Of a stretch of 14,037 nucleotides of DNA, positions 6,974-14,037 are shown piece by piece. Source of the stretch: DATELY01 sp035276085. Its GTDB lineage: Bacteria; Pseudomonadota; Gammaproteobacteria; Steroidobacterales; Steroidobacteraceae. The notes beneath the pieces are model-generated. The model did no database searches, was not told the DNA's origin, and saw nothing but the letters and a program-made list of their open reading frames with translations. Within the stretch, counting starts at the first letter, position 1, and every line of letters starts with the position of its first letter. The stretch spans positions 1 to 14,037 of the forward strand of contig DATELY010000256.1 in assembly GCA_035276085.1 (NCBI GenBank), read 5' to 3'. Position numbers and translations under genes: made by a program.

Positions 6974-6989
6974 TGTGACTCTGGTCACA
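6974..6989. promoter_or_regulatory. Perfect CRP/Clp-type operator TGTGA-N6-TCACA
   Basis: TGTGACTCTGGTCACA matches both half-sites of the CRP/Clp consensus exactly. The centre is about 82 bp from the start of the decapeptide-repeat gene and about 209 bp from the sigma factor start, so it lies in a divergent regulatory region. On the plus side a weak TAGTGA/GAATAA-like -10 at 7011-7020 would give a class II arrangement. On the minus side no convincing -35/-10 is visible at a standard spacing. In Xanthomonas the regulator Clp, which is released from DNA by c-di-GMP, uses this motif. Which regulator binds here is an inference. Confidence 0.7.
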
Positions 6990-7190
6990 TAAAGTGCTTC
7001 AACTCACCCGTAGTGAATAAATTCAGGACATCGATTACGGTGGCCAGCGTGGAAAGCCCGACGGCATTGATCCAATGCCTAGATCCGGCAGAACTGAGAA
7101 GTGATGCCGGCCGGAAACTTGGCGCGTGTGCAGAGAGGCATGCCAGAATGGGGCGCCACGCCACTCAGCGAAGCAAAGCAGTTCTAGGGT
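6990..7190. other. Divergent intergenic region upstream of the sigma factor gene
   Basis: This stretch of about 200 bp separates the operator from the ECF sigma gene. A GGAAACTT at 7113-7120 resembles an ECF-type -35 and would suit autoregulation, but no matching -10 is evident 16-17 nt downstream. A plus-strand frame opens at 7013 but overlaps the sigma gene out of frame and has no RBS, so it is not called. Confidence 0.4.
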
Positions 7191-7811
7191 GTGACCAACA
7201 GGATGGGCCGAGACACGATCAACCCCGGCGTGCCGGAACGCCAAGCCGTCACCCGGCTTCTGTCGGCATGGCGCTCAGGCGACTCGAATGCCCTCGAGCG
7301 GCTCACGCCACTCATATATGAGGAGCTTCGCGATCGCGCCCGCCGCTACATGAGACGCGAGCGGCCGGGTCACACGCTTCAAGCCACGGCCGTAGTCCAT
7401 GAAGCCTTCGTCCGGCTCGTGGACATGAACGTCTCCTGGCAAGACCGTGCACACTTCTTCGCCGTGGCGGCACGCTTGATGCGACGAATCCTGGTGGATC
7501 ATGCGAAGTCCCGCGTCCGCGCCAAGCGAGGAGGCGGTACCGCGGTCACGAATTCTCTGGAGGAGCTCGGTGACATCGATGTCGGACCGGCAACGGCGGG
7601 CGACATCGACGTACTGGAGATCGACGACGCATTGGAACGCCTCGCCTCTCACAACGCACGTCTCGCGGAGACAGTGGAGCTGCACTACTTCGGCGGGCTG
7701 ACCTATCAGGAAATTTCCGAAACGCTAAAAATCTCGGAGGCGACCGTTGATCGCGACCTGCGGCTAGCCAAGGCCTGGATACTGAAGCAGATTCGACCGC
7801 CAAGAAGTTAG
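7191..7811 (+). CDS. ECF sigma factor, Sig-70_X6/TIGR02999 type (kinase-linked)
   Basis: The 206-aa product has a sigma region 2 at about residues 20-108 (VTRLLSAWRSGD, YEELRDRARRYM, then HTLQATAVVHEAFVRLV and FFAVAARLMRRILVDHAKSR). Region 4 is at about 142-200, with VELHYFGGLTYQEISETLKIS and the recognition helix EATVDRDLRLAKAWI. The canonical acidic DAED motif of region 2.2 is QATA (residues 64-67), so the usual charges for core RNA polymerase contact are missing and Thr66 stands there. In Vibrio EcfP the same deficit is overcome by kinase phosphorylation of a threonine in this region. No anti-sigma gene is adjacent. Two kinase genes and part of a third follow, the first after 8 nt. GTG at 7191 follows AGGGT closely. 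ATG at 7203 is an alternative and removes four residues. Confidence 0.92.
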   Translation: MTNRMGRDTINPGVPERQAVTRLLSAWRSGDSNALERLTPLIYEELRDRARRYMRRERPGHTLQATAVVHEAFVRLVDMNVSWQDRAHFFAVAARLMRRILVDHAKSRVRAKRGGGTAVTNSLEELGDIDVGPATAGDIDVLEIDDALERLASHNARLAETVELHYFGGLTYQEISETLKISEATVDRDLRLAKAWILKQIRPPRS

Positions 7812-7819
7812 GACGCACC

Positions 7820-10546
7820 ATGGCCTCGATGCCGGGCAATGCACCGGACGCACAGTGGACCCGAATTCAAGACCTGTTCGTGCGTGCGCTCGAGCTACCG
7901 AAAGAGCACCGTGGCGATTTCATTGCGCATGAGTGTCCCAATGAACCCGAGCTTGCCCAGGAAGTCCTGAGTCTCATCGCTTGCGACCTGGGCACCGGTA
8001 CCGGCCCGATCACCAATGCGATGGGCAATGCCATAGAGGACACGACCAGAGAGCGCCGCAGCGCCATGGTTGGCGAAAAGATCGGCGCCTATCGCATTAC
8101 CGCCGTTCTCGGTCACGGCGGCACTGGCACGGTATATCTCGGTGAGCGTGCCGATGACCAATATTCGGCCAAGGTCGCCATCAAGCTCGTCGACAGTGCG
8201 GCGATCCATCCCGAAATGCGTATGCGCTTTCGTGCCGAACGACAAATTCTTGCGAACCTCAATCACCCCAATATCGCCCGGCTCATCGATGCCGGCGAGA
8301 CCGACGATGACCGGCCGTACCTCGTCATGGAATATGTGGAGGGCAGGACTGCCGAGGTCTATTGCGACCAGCATCGGCTCTCGATCGATGACCGTTTGGA
8401 ACTGTTCCTGAAAGTCTGCGCCGCAGTTCAGTACGCGCACCAGAATCTGGTCGTCCATCGGGATCTGAAGCCGGCAAACGTACTCGTGACTGCCGACGGC
8501 ACGCCCAAGCTCCTGGACTTCGGTATCGCCAAACTTCTCGACGCTGGCAGCACCGGTGTCGCTCAAGCGCTCACGCGCATGAACGACCGATTGCTGACCC
8601 CTGAATACGCCGCTCCAGAACAGATTCTTGGCCAAGCCGTGACCACGGCCAGTGATGTGTACGCCCTCGGGACCGTGCTCTATGAGCTGCTCACTGGCAT
8701 GCGACCCTTTCTGGTGCCCTCTTCCACGACCCAGCTGGAGCTGGAGAGGTTGATCTGCATCAGCGATCCACTGCGTCCGAGCGCCGCCATCAAGCGCGCC
8801 ATCGAACATCCAATCGATACATCTGCCGGCGCACACGACATTGCCGCCGCCCGTGACTCGAGCCCCGAACGCTTGATGCGCCGCCTGAGTGGCGATGTGG
8901 ATGCCATCTGCATGCGCGCCTTGCGCAAGGAACCGCAGCACCGCTACAGCTCAGTGGAACAACTCGCCGACGATGTACGGCGCTACCTCGCCCATGAACC
9001 GGTTATTGCGCGTCAGGGCAATTGGTTCTACTACTCGAATCGCTTCGTGCGCAAACATGCTTTCGGTGTCTCCGCGGCCACGACCTTGATCCTGTTCGTC
9101 GTGGTCTTCGCCGTCGTCATGTCTTTGCAGGCTCAGCGCATCGCTGCAGAACGCGATCGAGCCACACAAGAACGTTCGCGTGCCGAAACCGTTTCCAGTT
9201 TCATGCTGGATGTGTTCGGCGCTGCAGATCCATTTATCAGTCAAGGACGCGAAATCACGGCGCGCGAATTGCTCGATCAGGCCGCTCGCCGCATCGATAG
9301 CGGCTTAGCGCAGCAACCTGAAGTGCGTGTGCAGCTGCTCGAAGCCATTGGCCAAGCATACGGACGTCAGGGCTATTACGGGCGCGCGGTCGATCATTTC
9401 GAACGCGCTCGCCAGCTACGACAACGCTTGCCGCAAACCGACAACGCGGCACAAGTCAACCTGCTCATCGAGCTGGCGAAAGCACAGCGCAGCGACGGAC
9501 GATTGGCCGCCGCCAATACAACGCTGCACACCGCTGAGGAGCTGCTCAATCGGAGCAAGCGCCAATCCGGCATCGCCCGCGCCCGCCTCGTCGCGGCACT
9601 GGGCAGACTCTATTTGGATCAAAGCGATTGGCGCTCAGGCGAAAAGTATCTCACCGAAAGTGTCGCACTCATACGCTCATCGGCAGCTCAGGAACCCTTT
9701 GAGCTCGTTGACATACTGCGCGACCTGTCGAGTGCGCAATTTTGGAAAGGCGATGTGGCAATCGCTGAGAAGACGATGCGAGAAGCCGTCACCATTGCTC
9801 GTGCGCGCCTGCCGGAGTTGCACCCATCGCGCGTCCTCGCAGAAGGTGTGCTGGCTGAATTGCTGGCTAACAGTGGCCGCGCCAACGAAGAAGCCGCCGA
9901 GCTGTTGCAGCGCGTGTTACGGGCAAGGCGCTCGCTGTATGGAGAGGTGAACAGCGATGTAGCCGACACCCTGGACGTTCTCGCAAAGCTGCGCACGCAG
10001 CAGGGTAAGTGGCAGGAAGCAGAACAACTCTTTCGCCAGGCTCTCAGCATTCAGGAACGTGCTCTCGGCCCCGACCATTTCCTGGTTGGATATCAACACA
10101 ACTCTCTGGCTTCATTTCTGTTGATGCGCCACGAACCCACGGCTGCAGAGCAAGAAGCTCGTATGGCCCTGCACATATACGCCAAGGCATTACCTGCAGA
10201 TCATCAATATGTGGCCTTTGCAGAGCACGTGCTGGGCGAGGCGTTGATCGCCGAAAGGCGCTACAGAGAAGCAGAACAAATTTTGGTTGCTGCACGTGAT
10301 CGCTGGACGCGCGCAGGAGCGCCAGCCTGGCGTATTGGTCGCACGATGAGCGCGCTCGGCGATGCAGTCTATCGTCAGCAACGGACGGAAGAAGCTGAAC
10401 AACTGTTGATACAGGGCTATCGCGATGTCGCATCCGACCCGGGCGCCACTGCCGAAGCTCGCGCACGTACGCGCGAACGTCTTGTCAATTTCTACCGAGC
10501 AACCGGACAATCAGAAAAGATCGCGTCTGCGCTGAAAGTACATTAG
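7820..10546 (+). CDS. Receptor Ser/Thr protein kinase with periplasmic TPR region (kinase 1)
   Basis: In order: a helical N-terminal region of about 85 residues (WTRIQDLFVRALELP), then a Hanks-type kinase domain at about 90-390. It has the glycine loop GHGGTGTV (98-105), VAIK (Lys122), HRDLKPAN (Asp215, Asn220), DFG (233-235), APE (265-267) and SDVYALG, so it looks catalytically complete. A single membrane segment lies at about 415-436, and about 470 residues of TPR repeats of kinesin-light-chain style follow. With the kinase inside, the TPR region would sit in the periplasm as a sensor. The ATG at 7820 is 7 nt after AGGA, which overlaps the sigma stop codon. An ATG at 7829 aligns better with the paralogues' N-termini. 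Spacing to the sigma gene indicates co-transcription, and the sigma factor is the obvious substrate candidate. Confidence 0.93.
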   Translation: MASMPGNAPDAQWTRIQDLFVRALELPKEHRGDFIAHECPNEPELAQEVLSLIACDLGTGTGPITNAMGNAIEDTTRERRSAMVGEKIGAYRITAVLGHGGTGTVYLGERADDQYSAKVAIKLVDSAAIHPEMRMRFRAERQILANLNHPNIARLIDAGETDDDRPYLVMEYVEGRTAEVYCDQHRLSIDDRLELFLKVCAAVQYAHQNLVVHRDLKPANVLVTADGTPKLLDFGIAKLLDAGSTGVAQALTRMNDRLLTPEYAAPEQILGQAVTTASDVYALGTVLYELLTGMRPFLVPSSTTQLELERLICISDPLRPSAAIKRAIEHPIDTSAGAHDIAAARDSSPERLMRRLSGDVDAICMRALRKEPQHRYSSVEQLADDVRRYLAHEPVIARQGNWFYYSNRFVRKHAFGVSAATTLILFVVVFAVVMSLQAQRIAAERDRATQERSRAETVSSFMLDVFGAADPFISQGREITARELLDQAARRIDSGLAQQPEVRVQLLEAIGQAYGRQGYYGRAVDHFERARQLRQRLPQTDNAAQVNLLIELAKAQRSDGRLAAANTTLHTAEELLNRSKRQSGIARARLVAALGRLYLDQSDWRSGEKYLTESVALIRSSAAQEPFELVDILRDLSSAQFWKGDVAIAEKTMREAVTIARARLPELHPSRVLAEGVLAELLANSGRANEEAAELLQRVLRARRSLYGEVNSDVADTLDVLAKLRTQQGKWQEAEQLFRQALSIQERALGPDHFLVGYQHNSLASFLLMRHEPTAAEQEARMALHIYAKALPADHQYVAFAEHVLGEALIAERRYREAEQILVAARDRWTRAGAPAWRIGRTMSALGDAVYRQQRTEEAEQLLIQGYRDVASDPGATAEARARTRERLVNFYRATGQSEKIASALKVH

Positions 10547-10714
10547 TCCCCGATCGAATGCTGTTCATGCCAGGTGGCGCGCCGAAGTCCGGCCATCAGA
10601 ATGGTTACGACGAATCGTACAACCCGCCGGTTGATGTCTCAGCGGTAATCGCATGCGTTCAACTGCTACAGTTCAGCCGCGTCTCAACCTTGCGTGAGCA
10701 GATCGGGGCTGCTC

Positions 10715-13438
10715 ATGCTTGGCACTGCATCGCACGCTCGCTGGGATCGACTTGACGATCTGTTCTCACGTGCGCTCGAGCTGCCTGCCCAGCAGCGCGA
10801 AAACTTCATTAGGCACGCCTGCCCCGATGATCCTGACCTGGCTCAAGAAGCATTGAGCCTTCTCGCGTGTGACGTGGGGTCTGCCACCAGTCCGTTGACG
10901 AAGGCACTGTGCGGGGAGATCGACGCCACTGCACACCGGCGCCGTCTCGCGCTGATCGGTAGAAAGATCGGGGCCTACCGCCTTACCGCTCTGCTGGGTC
11001 ATGGCGGTGTCGGCACGATCTATCTGGGGGAGCGCGAGGACGAGCAATACTCTGCTCGCGTAGCCATCAAGGTGGTCGACAGTGCTGCCCTTCATCCTGA
11101 CCTGGGGCTGCGCTTTCGCAACGAGCGACAGATCCTAGCCAACCTCGATCACGGCAACATCGCGCGCCTCATCGATGCCGGCCAGACCGAGGACGCTCAT
11201 CCCTACCTCGTCATGGAGTACGTGGAGGGCAAATCGGTCGATGTCTATTGCGATGAGCAGAGGTTGACGATCGATCAGCGCCTGCACTTGTTTCTGCAAC
11301 TGTGCTCTGCCGTGCACTACGCGCATCAACACCTGGTCATCCACCGCGACCTGAAACCCCCGAACGTGCTCGTCAGGGCCGATGGCGTACCCAAGCTCCT
11401 GGATTTTGGCATCGCAAAGTTGCTGGCCATCGACGCTGCGACACCGCCCGCCGTGGTACTCACGCGCGTCAACGACCGTCTGTTCACCCCCAAATACGCG
11501 TCACCCGAGCAGATCCTCGGCCTGCCCGTGACGACGGCAACGGATGTCTATTCGCTCGGTACCCTGCTGTACGAGTTGTTGACGGGCCTGCACCCATTCG
11601 GGAACGCACCGATCCCCTCACAACTCGAACTCGAGCGATTGATCAGCCGCAGCGATCCGCTGCCTCCCAGCGCTGCGATCCAACACATTATCGAAAGCGC
11701 AGCGGGTGAACCGCACGAGAACCTGGCTCGCATCGCGGCTGCACGTCAGCTCAGCGCGCAGCGCCTTGCCCAGCGCCTGGCAGGCGACCTGGATGCCATC
11801 TGCACGCACGCGCTGCGCAAGGAGCCGCAGCATCGCTATGCGTCGGTCGAGCAACTGGCCAATGACATTCGCCGGCATCTGACTCATCGGCCCGTCACGG
11901 CGCGGCGGAGAACTTGGTTCTACCGCAGCGCGCGGTTCGTGCGTCGCCATGCGCTGGGCGTCGCTGCATTCATGATCTGCACAGCCATCGTGATAGCCTT
12001 CGCGGTGACCACTTCGGTCCAGGCGCATCGCATCGCCATCGAGCGCGACCGCGCAACGCTGGAAAGCAATCGAGCAGCAGTGGTCTCTCGCTTCATGGAA
12101 GATGTTTTCGCCACCACGTATCCCGTTACGAGCGACAGGGGTGAAATCACAGCGCGAGAGCTGCTCGATCGGGCAGCGCAGCGCATCGACAACGAGCTGC
12201 AACAGGAGCCCGAGGTGCAAGCGCTCCTGATGGAAGCCATCGGACAGTCCTATCACCGCTTAGGAAACCACGCGCGTGCAGTCACCTATCTAGATCGAGC
12301 GCTGCAACTTCGACAACACCAAGCACGAACGGACGACAAGGCGTTGGTAGCGCTCCTTCTCAAGTTAGCCACCGCACAACGGGAGGATGGTCAGCTCGGT
12401 TATGCCGGCAACACCCTTGGTGAGGCAAGCAGGGTTGTGGAGCGGCTGGGGCAACCCCACGAACCAGAACGAGCCCGAGTGCTGGCGGCTAGGGGGCGGC
12501 TCCATCTGGATCAAGGAGACTGGCGCCGGGCAGAGATCTCGCTCGGTGAGAGCATCACCGCCATGCGCGGCCAGCAGGACGTCGCGCCGTACGAGCTGGT
12601 TGTGGCGCTGGGCGAGCTCGCGATAGTGCAGATGTGGAAAGGCGACTTCCGCGCGGCCGAGAGGATGGCGCGCGATTCCGTTCAGATCAGTCGCAAGCGG
12701 TTGAGCGCATTGCATCCTGAGCGGGTCAACGCCGAACTCCTGTTGGCAGATCTTCTTGTAAACAGCGGCACTGCCGATGACGAGGCCGAATCGCTGATCC
12801 AACGCACTCTGGAAGCACGACGCACGTTGTACGGCGACGACCGGCGCACCGCCGACGCGCTCGATATATTGGCCCGGATCCGAGACAGGCGCGGCAAAGC
12901 TGAAGAGGCGGAGCAGCTATTGCGCCACGCGCTAGACGTCCAGAAGCGCTTGTTGGGGCCGAATCACTTCCTCGTCGGCTATCAACACATCTCTTTGAGC
13001 ATGTTGCTGCTGAGACGCAAAAAGGCGCACGCCGCCGAAAGGGAAGCTCGCGCCGCTCTCACCATTTATGCCAGCTCGTTGCCTGCGGACCATCAATTCA
13101 TCGCGGCTGCGGAACACGCGCTGGGCGAAGCACTGATCGCCCGAGGCCGATATGCGGAAGCAGAACGGACGCTGCTTGCAGCCCGTGCCCGCTGGCAACG
13201 CACCGGAGCCCCACCCTGGCGCTTGGCTCGCACGGTGAGCGCCGTTGGGGAAGCTGTCTGCGGCCAGCACCGGCTGCACGAAGCTGAAGCCTTCCTACTA
13301 GAAGGCTACGAGGGGGTGATATCGGACCCCGGCGCCAATCCCGAGGCACGGGAACGCGTGCGCGAACGTCTCACGCGTTTCTATCGCGAGACAGGTCATC
13401 CAGAAAAATTGCAGCAAGTAATACAACCAGCCAGATGA
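10715..13438 (+). CDS. Receptor Ser/Thr protein kinase with periplasmic TPR region (kinase 2)
   Basis: A 907-aa paralogue of the preceding kinase with the same plan: N-terminal helical region (1-85), kinase domain (88-390), one membrane segment (about 414-434), then TPR repeats to the end. Catalytic features are GHGGVGTI (95-102), Lys119, HRDLKPPN (Asp212, Asn217), DFG (230-232) and SPE (263-265) where kinase 1 has APE. The C-terminal TPR block is the best conserved between the two (HFLVGYQH, LPADHQ, GEALIA, SDPGA). The frame extends to a GTG at 10694, but the ATG at 10715 is chosen. It follows GGGG by 6 nt, and its N-terminus aligns residue for residue with that of kinase 3. The 168-nt gap before it has no gene or clear terminator, so it may be in the same operon or have its own promoter. 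Confidence 0.93.
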   Translation: MLGTASHARWDRLDDLFSRALELPAQQRENFIRHACPDDPDLAQEALSLLACDVGSATSPLTKALCGEIDATAHRRRLALIGRKIGAYRLTALLGHGGVGTIYLGEREDEQYSARVAIKVVDSAALHPDLGLRFRNERQILANLDHGNIARLIDAGQTEDAHPYLVMEYVEGKSVDVYCDEQRLTIDQRLHLFLQLCSAVHYAHQHLVIHRDLKPPNVLVRADGVPKLLDFGIAKLLAIDAATPPAVVLTRVNDRLFTPKYASPEQILGLPVTTATDVYSLGTLLYELLTGLHPFGNAPIPSQLELERLISRSDPLPPSAAIQHIIESAAGEPHENLARIAAARQLSAQRLAQRLAGDLDAICTHALRKEPQHRYASVEQLANDIRRHLTHRPVTARRRTWFYRSARFVRRHALGVAAFMICTAIVIAFAVTTSVQAHRIAIERDRATLESNRAAVVSRFMEDVFATTYPVTSDRGEITARELLDRAAQRIDNELQQEPEVQALLMEAIGQSYHRLGNHARAVTYLDRALQLRQHQARTDDKALVALLLKLATAQREDGQLGYAGNTLGEASRVVERLGQPHEPERARVLAARGRLHLDQGDWRRAEISLGESITAMRGQQDVAPYELVVALGELAIVQMWKGDFRAAERMARDSVQISRKRLSALHPERVNAELLLADLLVNSGTADDEAESLIQRTLEARRTLYGDDRRTADALDILARIRDRRGKAEEAEQLLRHALDVQKRLLGPNHFLVGYQHISLSMLLLRRKKAHAAEREARAALTIYASSLPADHQFIAAAEHALGEALIARGRYAEAERTLLAARARWQRTGAPPWRLARTVSAVGEAVCGQHRLHEAEAFLLEGYEGVISDPGANPEARERVRERLTRFYRETGHPEKLQQVIQPAR

Positions 13439-13513
13439 TGGACCGCAGGCGGCCGCACTTTACCCGGGTCAGTCCATTCTTCTAAGAATCAATGAGCCGA
13501 GCGAGGGCTGTCC

Positions 13514-14037
13514 ATGGTCGACAGTGCATCGGACGCAAACTGGAATCGTCTTCAAGATGTGTTCTCGCGCGCGCTCGAGCTGCCGTCCGAGCAGCGCGAG
13601 AACTTCATTGCCAGCGAGTGCTCCGACGATCCTGAGTTAGCCCAGAACCTATCGGGCCTCCTCGCGTGCGACGCCGGCACCGGCATCAGCCCGCTGACGA
13701 ACGCGATGAATCGCGCCATCGACAACGCTACACACGAGCGCCGGCTCGCGCTGATCGGCAGGGTGATCGCGGCGTATCGCATCGACGCCTTGATCGGCCA
13801 TGGCGGTGTCGGCACCGTTTACCTCGCCGAGCGCGCCGACGATCGATACTCCGCGAAGGTCGCCATCAAAGTGGTCGACAGCGCGGCCCTGCACCCGGAC
13901 CTGGGGCTGCGCTTTCGCAACGAGCGCCAGATCCTAGCCAACCTCGATCACGGCAACATCGCGCGCCTCATCGATGCCGGCCAGACCGAGGACGCTCATC
14001 CCTACCTCGTCATGGAGTACGTGGAGGGCAAATCGGT
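13514..14037 (+). CDS. Receptor Ser/Thr kinase, N-terminal part only (kinase 3, cut by window end)
   Basis: The first 174 codons of a third paralogue are present. They cover the N-terminal helical region (NRLQDVFSRALELP, LLACDAGTG) and the start of the kinase domain, with GHGGVGTV (95-102) and Lys119 of VAIK. The window ends before the HRD motif, so catalytic competence cannot be judged. The ATG follows GAGGG by 6 nt, and the gene lies 75 nt after kinase 2 on the same strand. From base 13898 to the end its DNA is nearly identical to kinase 2, while the part before is clearly diverged. No frameshift or stop is seen in the visible part. Confidence 0.9.
   Translation, partial: MVDSASDANWNRLQDVFSRALELPSEQRENFIASECSDDPELAQNLSGLLACDAGTGISPLTNAMNRAIDNATHERRLALIGRVIAAYRIDALIGHGGVGTVYLAERADDRYSAKVAIKVVDSAALHPDLGLRFRNERQILANLDHGNIARLIDAGQTEDAHPYLVMEYVEGKS
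13898..14037 (+). repeat. 140-bp near-identical stretch shared with kinase 2 (11099-11238)
   Basis: The last 140 bases match 11099-11238 with one difference (C at 13927 against A at 11128). The sequence just upstream differs at many positions, synonymous and non-synonymous. The boundary is abrupt and the match runs to the window end. It may be a gene-conversion tract or an assembly join between paralogues. Confidence 0.9.

Noticed and set aside
7013..7321. A 102-codon plus-strand frame before and into the sigma gene
   Set aside because: It overlaps the sigma factor out of frame by about 130 bases, lacks an RBS and has no recognisable features.
7895..8941. A 348-codon minus-strand open frame
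   Set aside because: It is antisense to the kinase 1 catalytic domain, whose HRD, DFG and APE motifs fix the real frame.
10600..10625. Small TACGA-CGAA-TCGTA hairpin between kinases 1 and 2
   Set aside because: A 5-bp stem without a U-run is not enough to claim a terminator or operator.
10558..10755. A 65-codon plus-strand frame between kinases 1 and 2
   Set aside because: It runs out of frame into kinase 2, whose start is fixed by alignment with kinase 3. There is no RBS and no domain.

Overview
The window looks like chromosomal DNA of a GC-rich gammaproteobacterium, probably from the Xanthomonadales/Steroidobacterales side of the class. The reasons are an ECF sigma factor of the Sig-70_X6 (TIGR02999) type next to large Ser/Thr kinase-TPR receptors, a CRP/Clp-type operator, and a GC-rich REP-like inverted repeat. 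The assignment is an inference from gene style, not from a marker gene. Both edges lie in repeated sequence, so the window may be a whole contig that ends at repeats.

Left half (minus strand, 181-6424). A four-gene operon reads right to left: a TlpA/thioredoxin-fold protein whose CxxC motif has become SxxS, a small exported protein with a coiled coil and a beta-rich tail, a 667-aa TPR/coiled-coil protein, and a 939-aa TPR protein. Gaps are 31 and 16 nt, followed by a 4-nt GTGA overlap. All four have export signals, so they probably act together in the periplasm or at the outer membrane. The leader carries a clear c-di-GMP-I (GEMM-I) riboswitch at 6303-6393. A downstream hairpin competes for the 3' strand of its P1 helix. 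The operon ends in a REP/BIME-like inverted repeat at the left edge.

Middle (6425-7190). A small gene on the minus strand (6594-6899) encodes a secreted 101-aa protein. After its signal peptide and a short spacer it is six tandem copies of a 10-residue unit, GGGVRFPGL(D/A). The DNA copies differ almost only at synonymous positions in this frame. A perfect TGTGA-N6-TCACA site (CRP/Clp class) lies between this gene and the divergent sigma factor gene.

Right half (plus strand, 7191-14037). An ECF sigma factor gene is followed 8 nt later by a receptor-type Ser/Thr kinase with a periplasmic TPR region, then a second paralogous kinase, then a third cut off by the window end. The sigma factor lacks the usual acidic DAED motif in region 2.2 and has QATA there. 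That is the pattern described for sigma factors activated by kinase phosphorylation (EcfP/PknT of Vibrio). The locus is read as a set of envelope sensors, each able in principle to phosphorylate the shared sigma factor.

The most notable points are the riboswitch-controlled exported operon with a redox-dead TlpA, the decapeptide-repeat secreted protein, the tandem kinase array with one sigma factor, and the near-identical 140-bp stretch shared by kinases 2 and 3.
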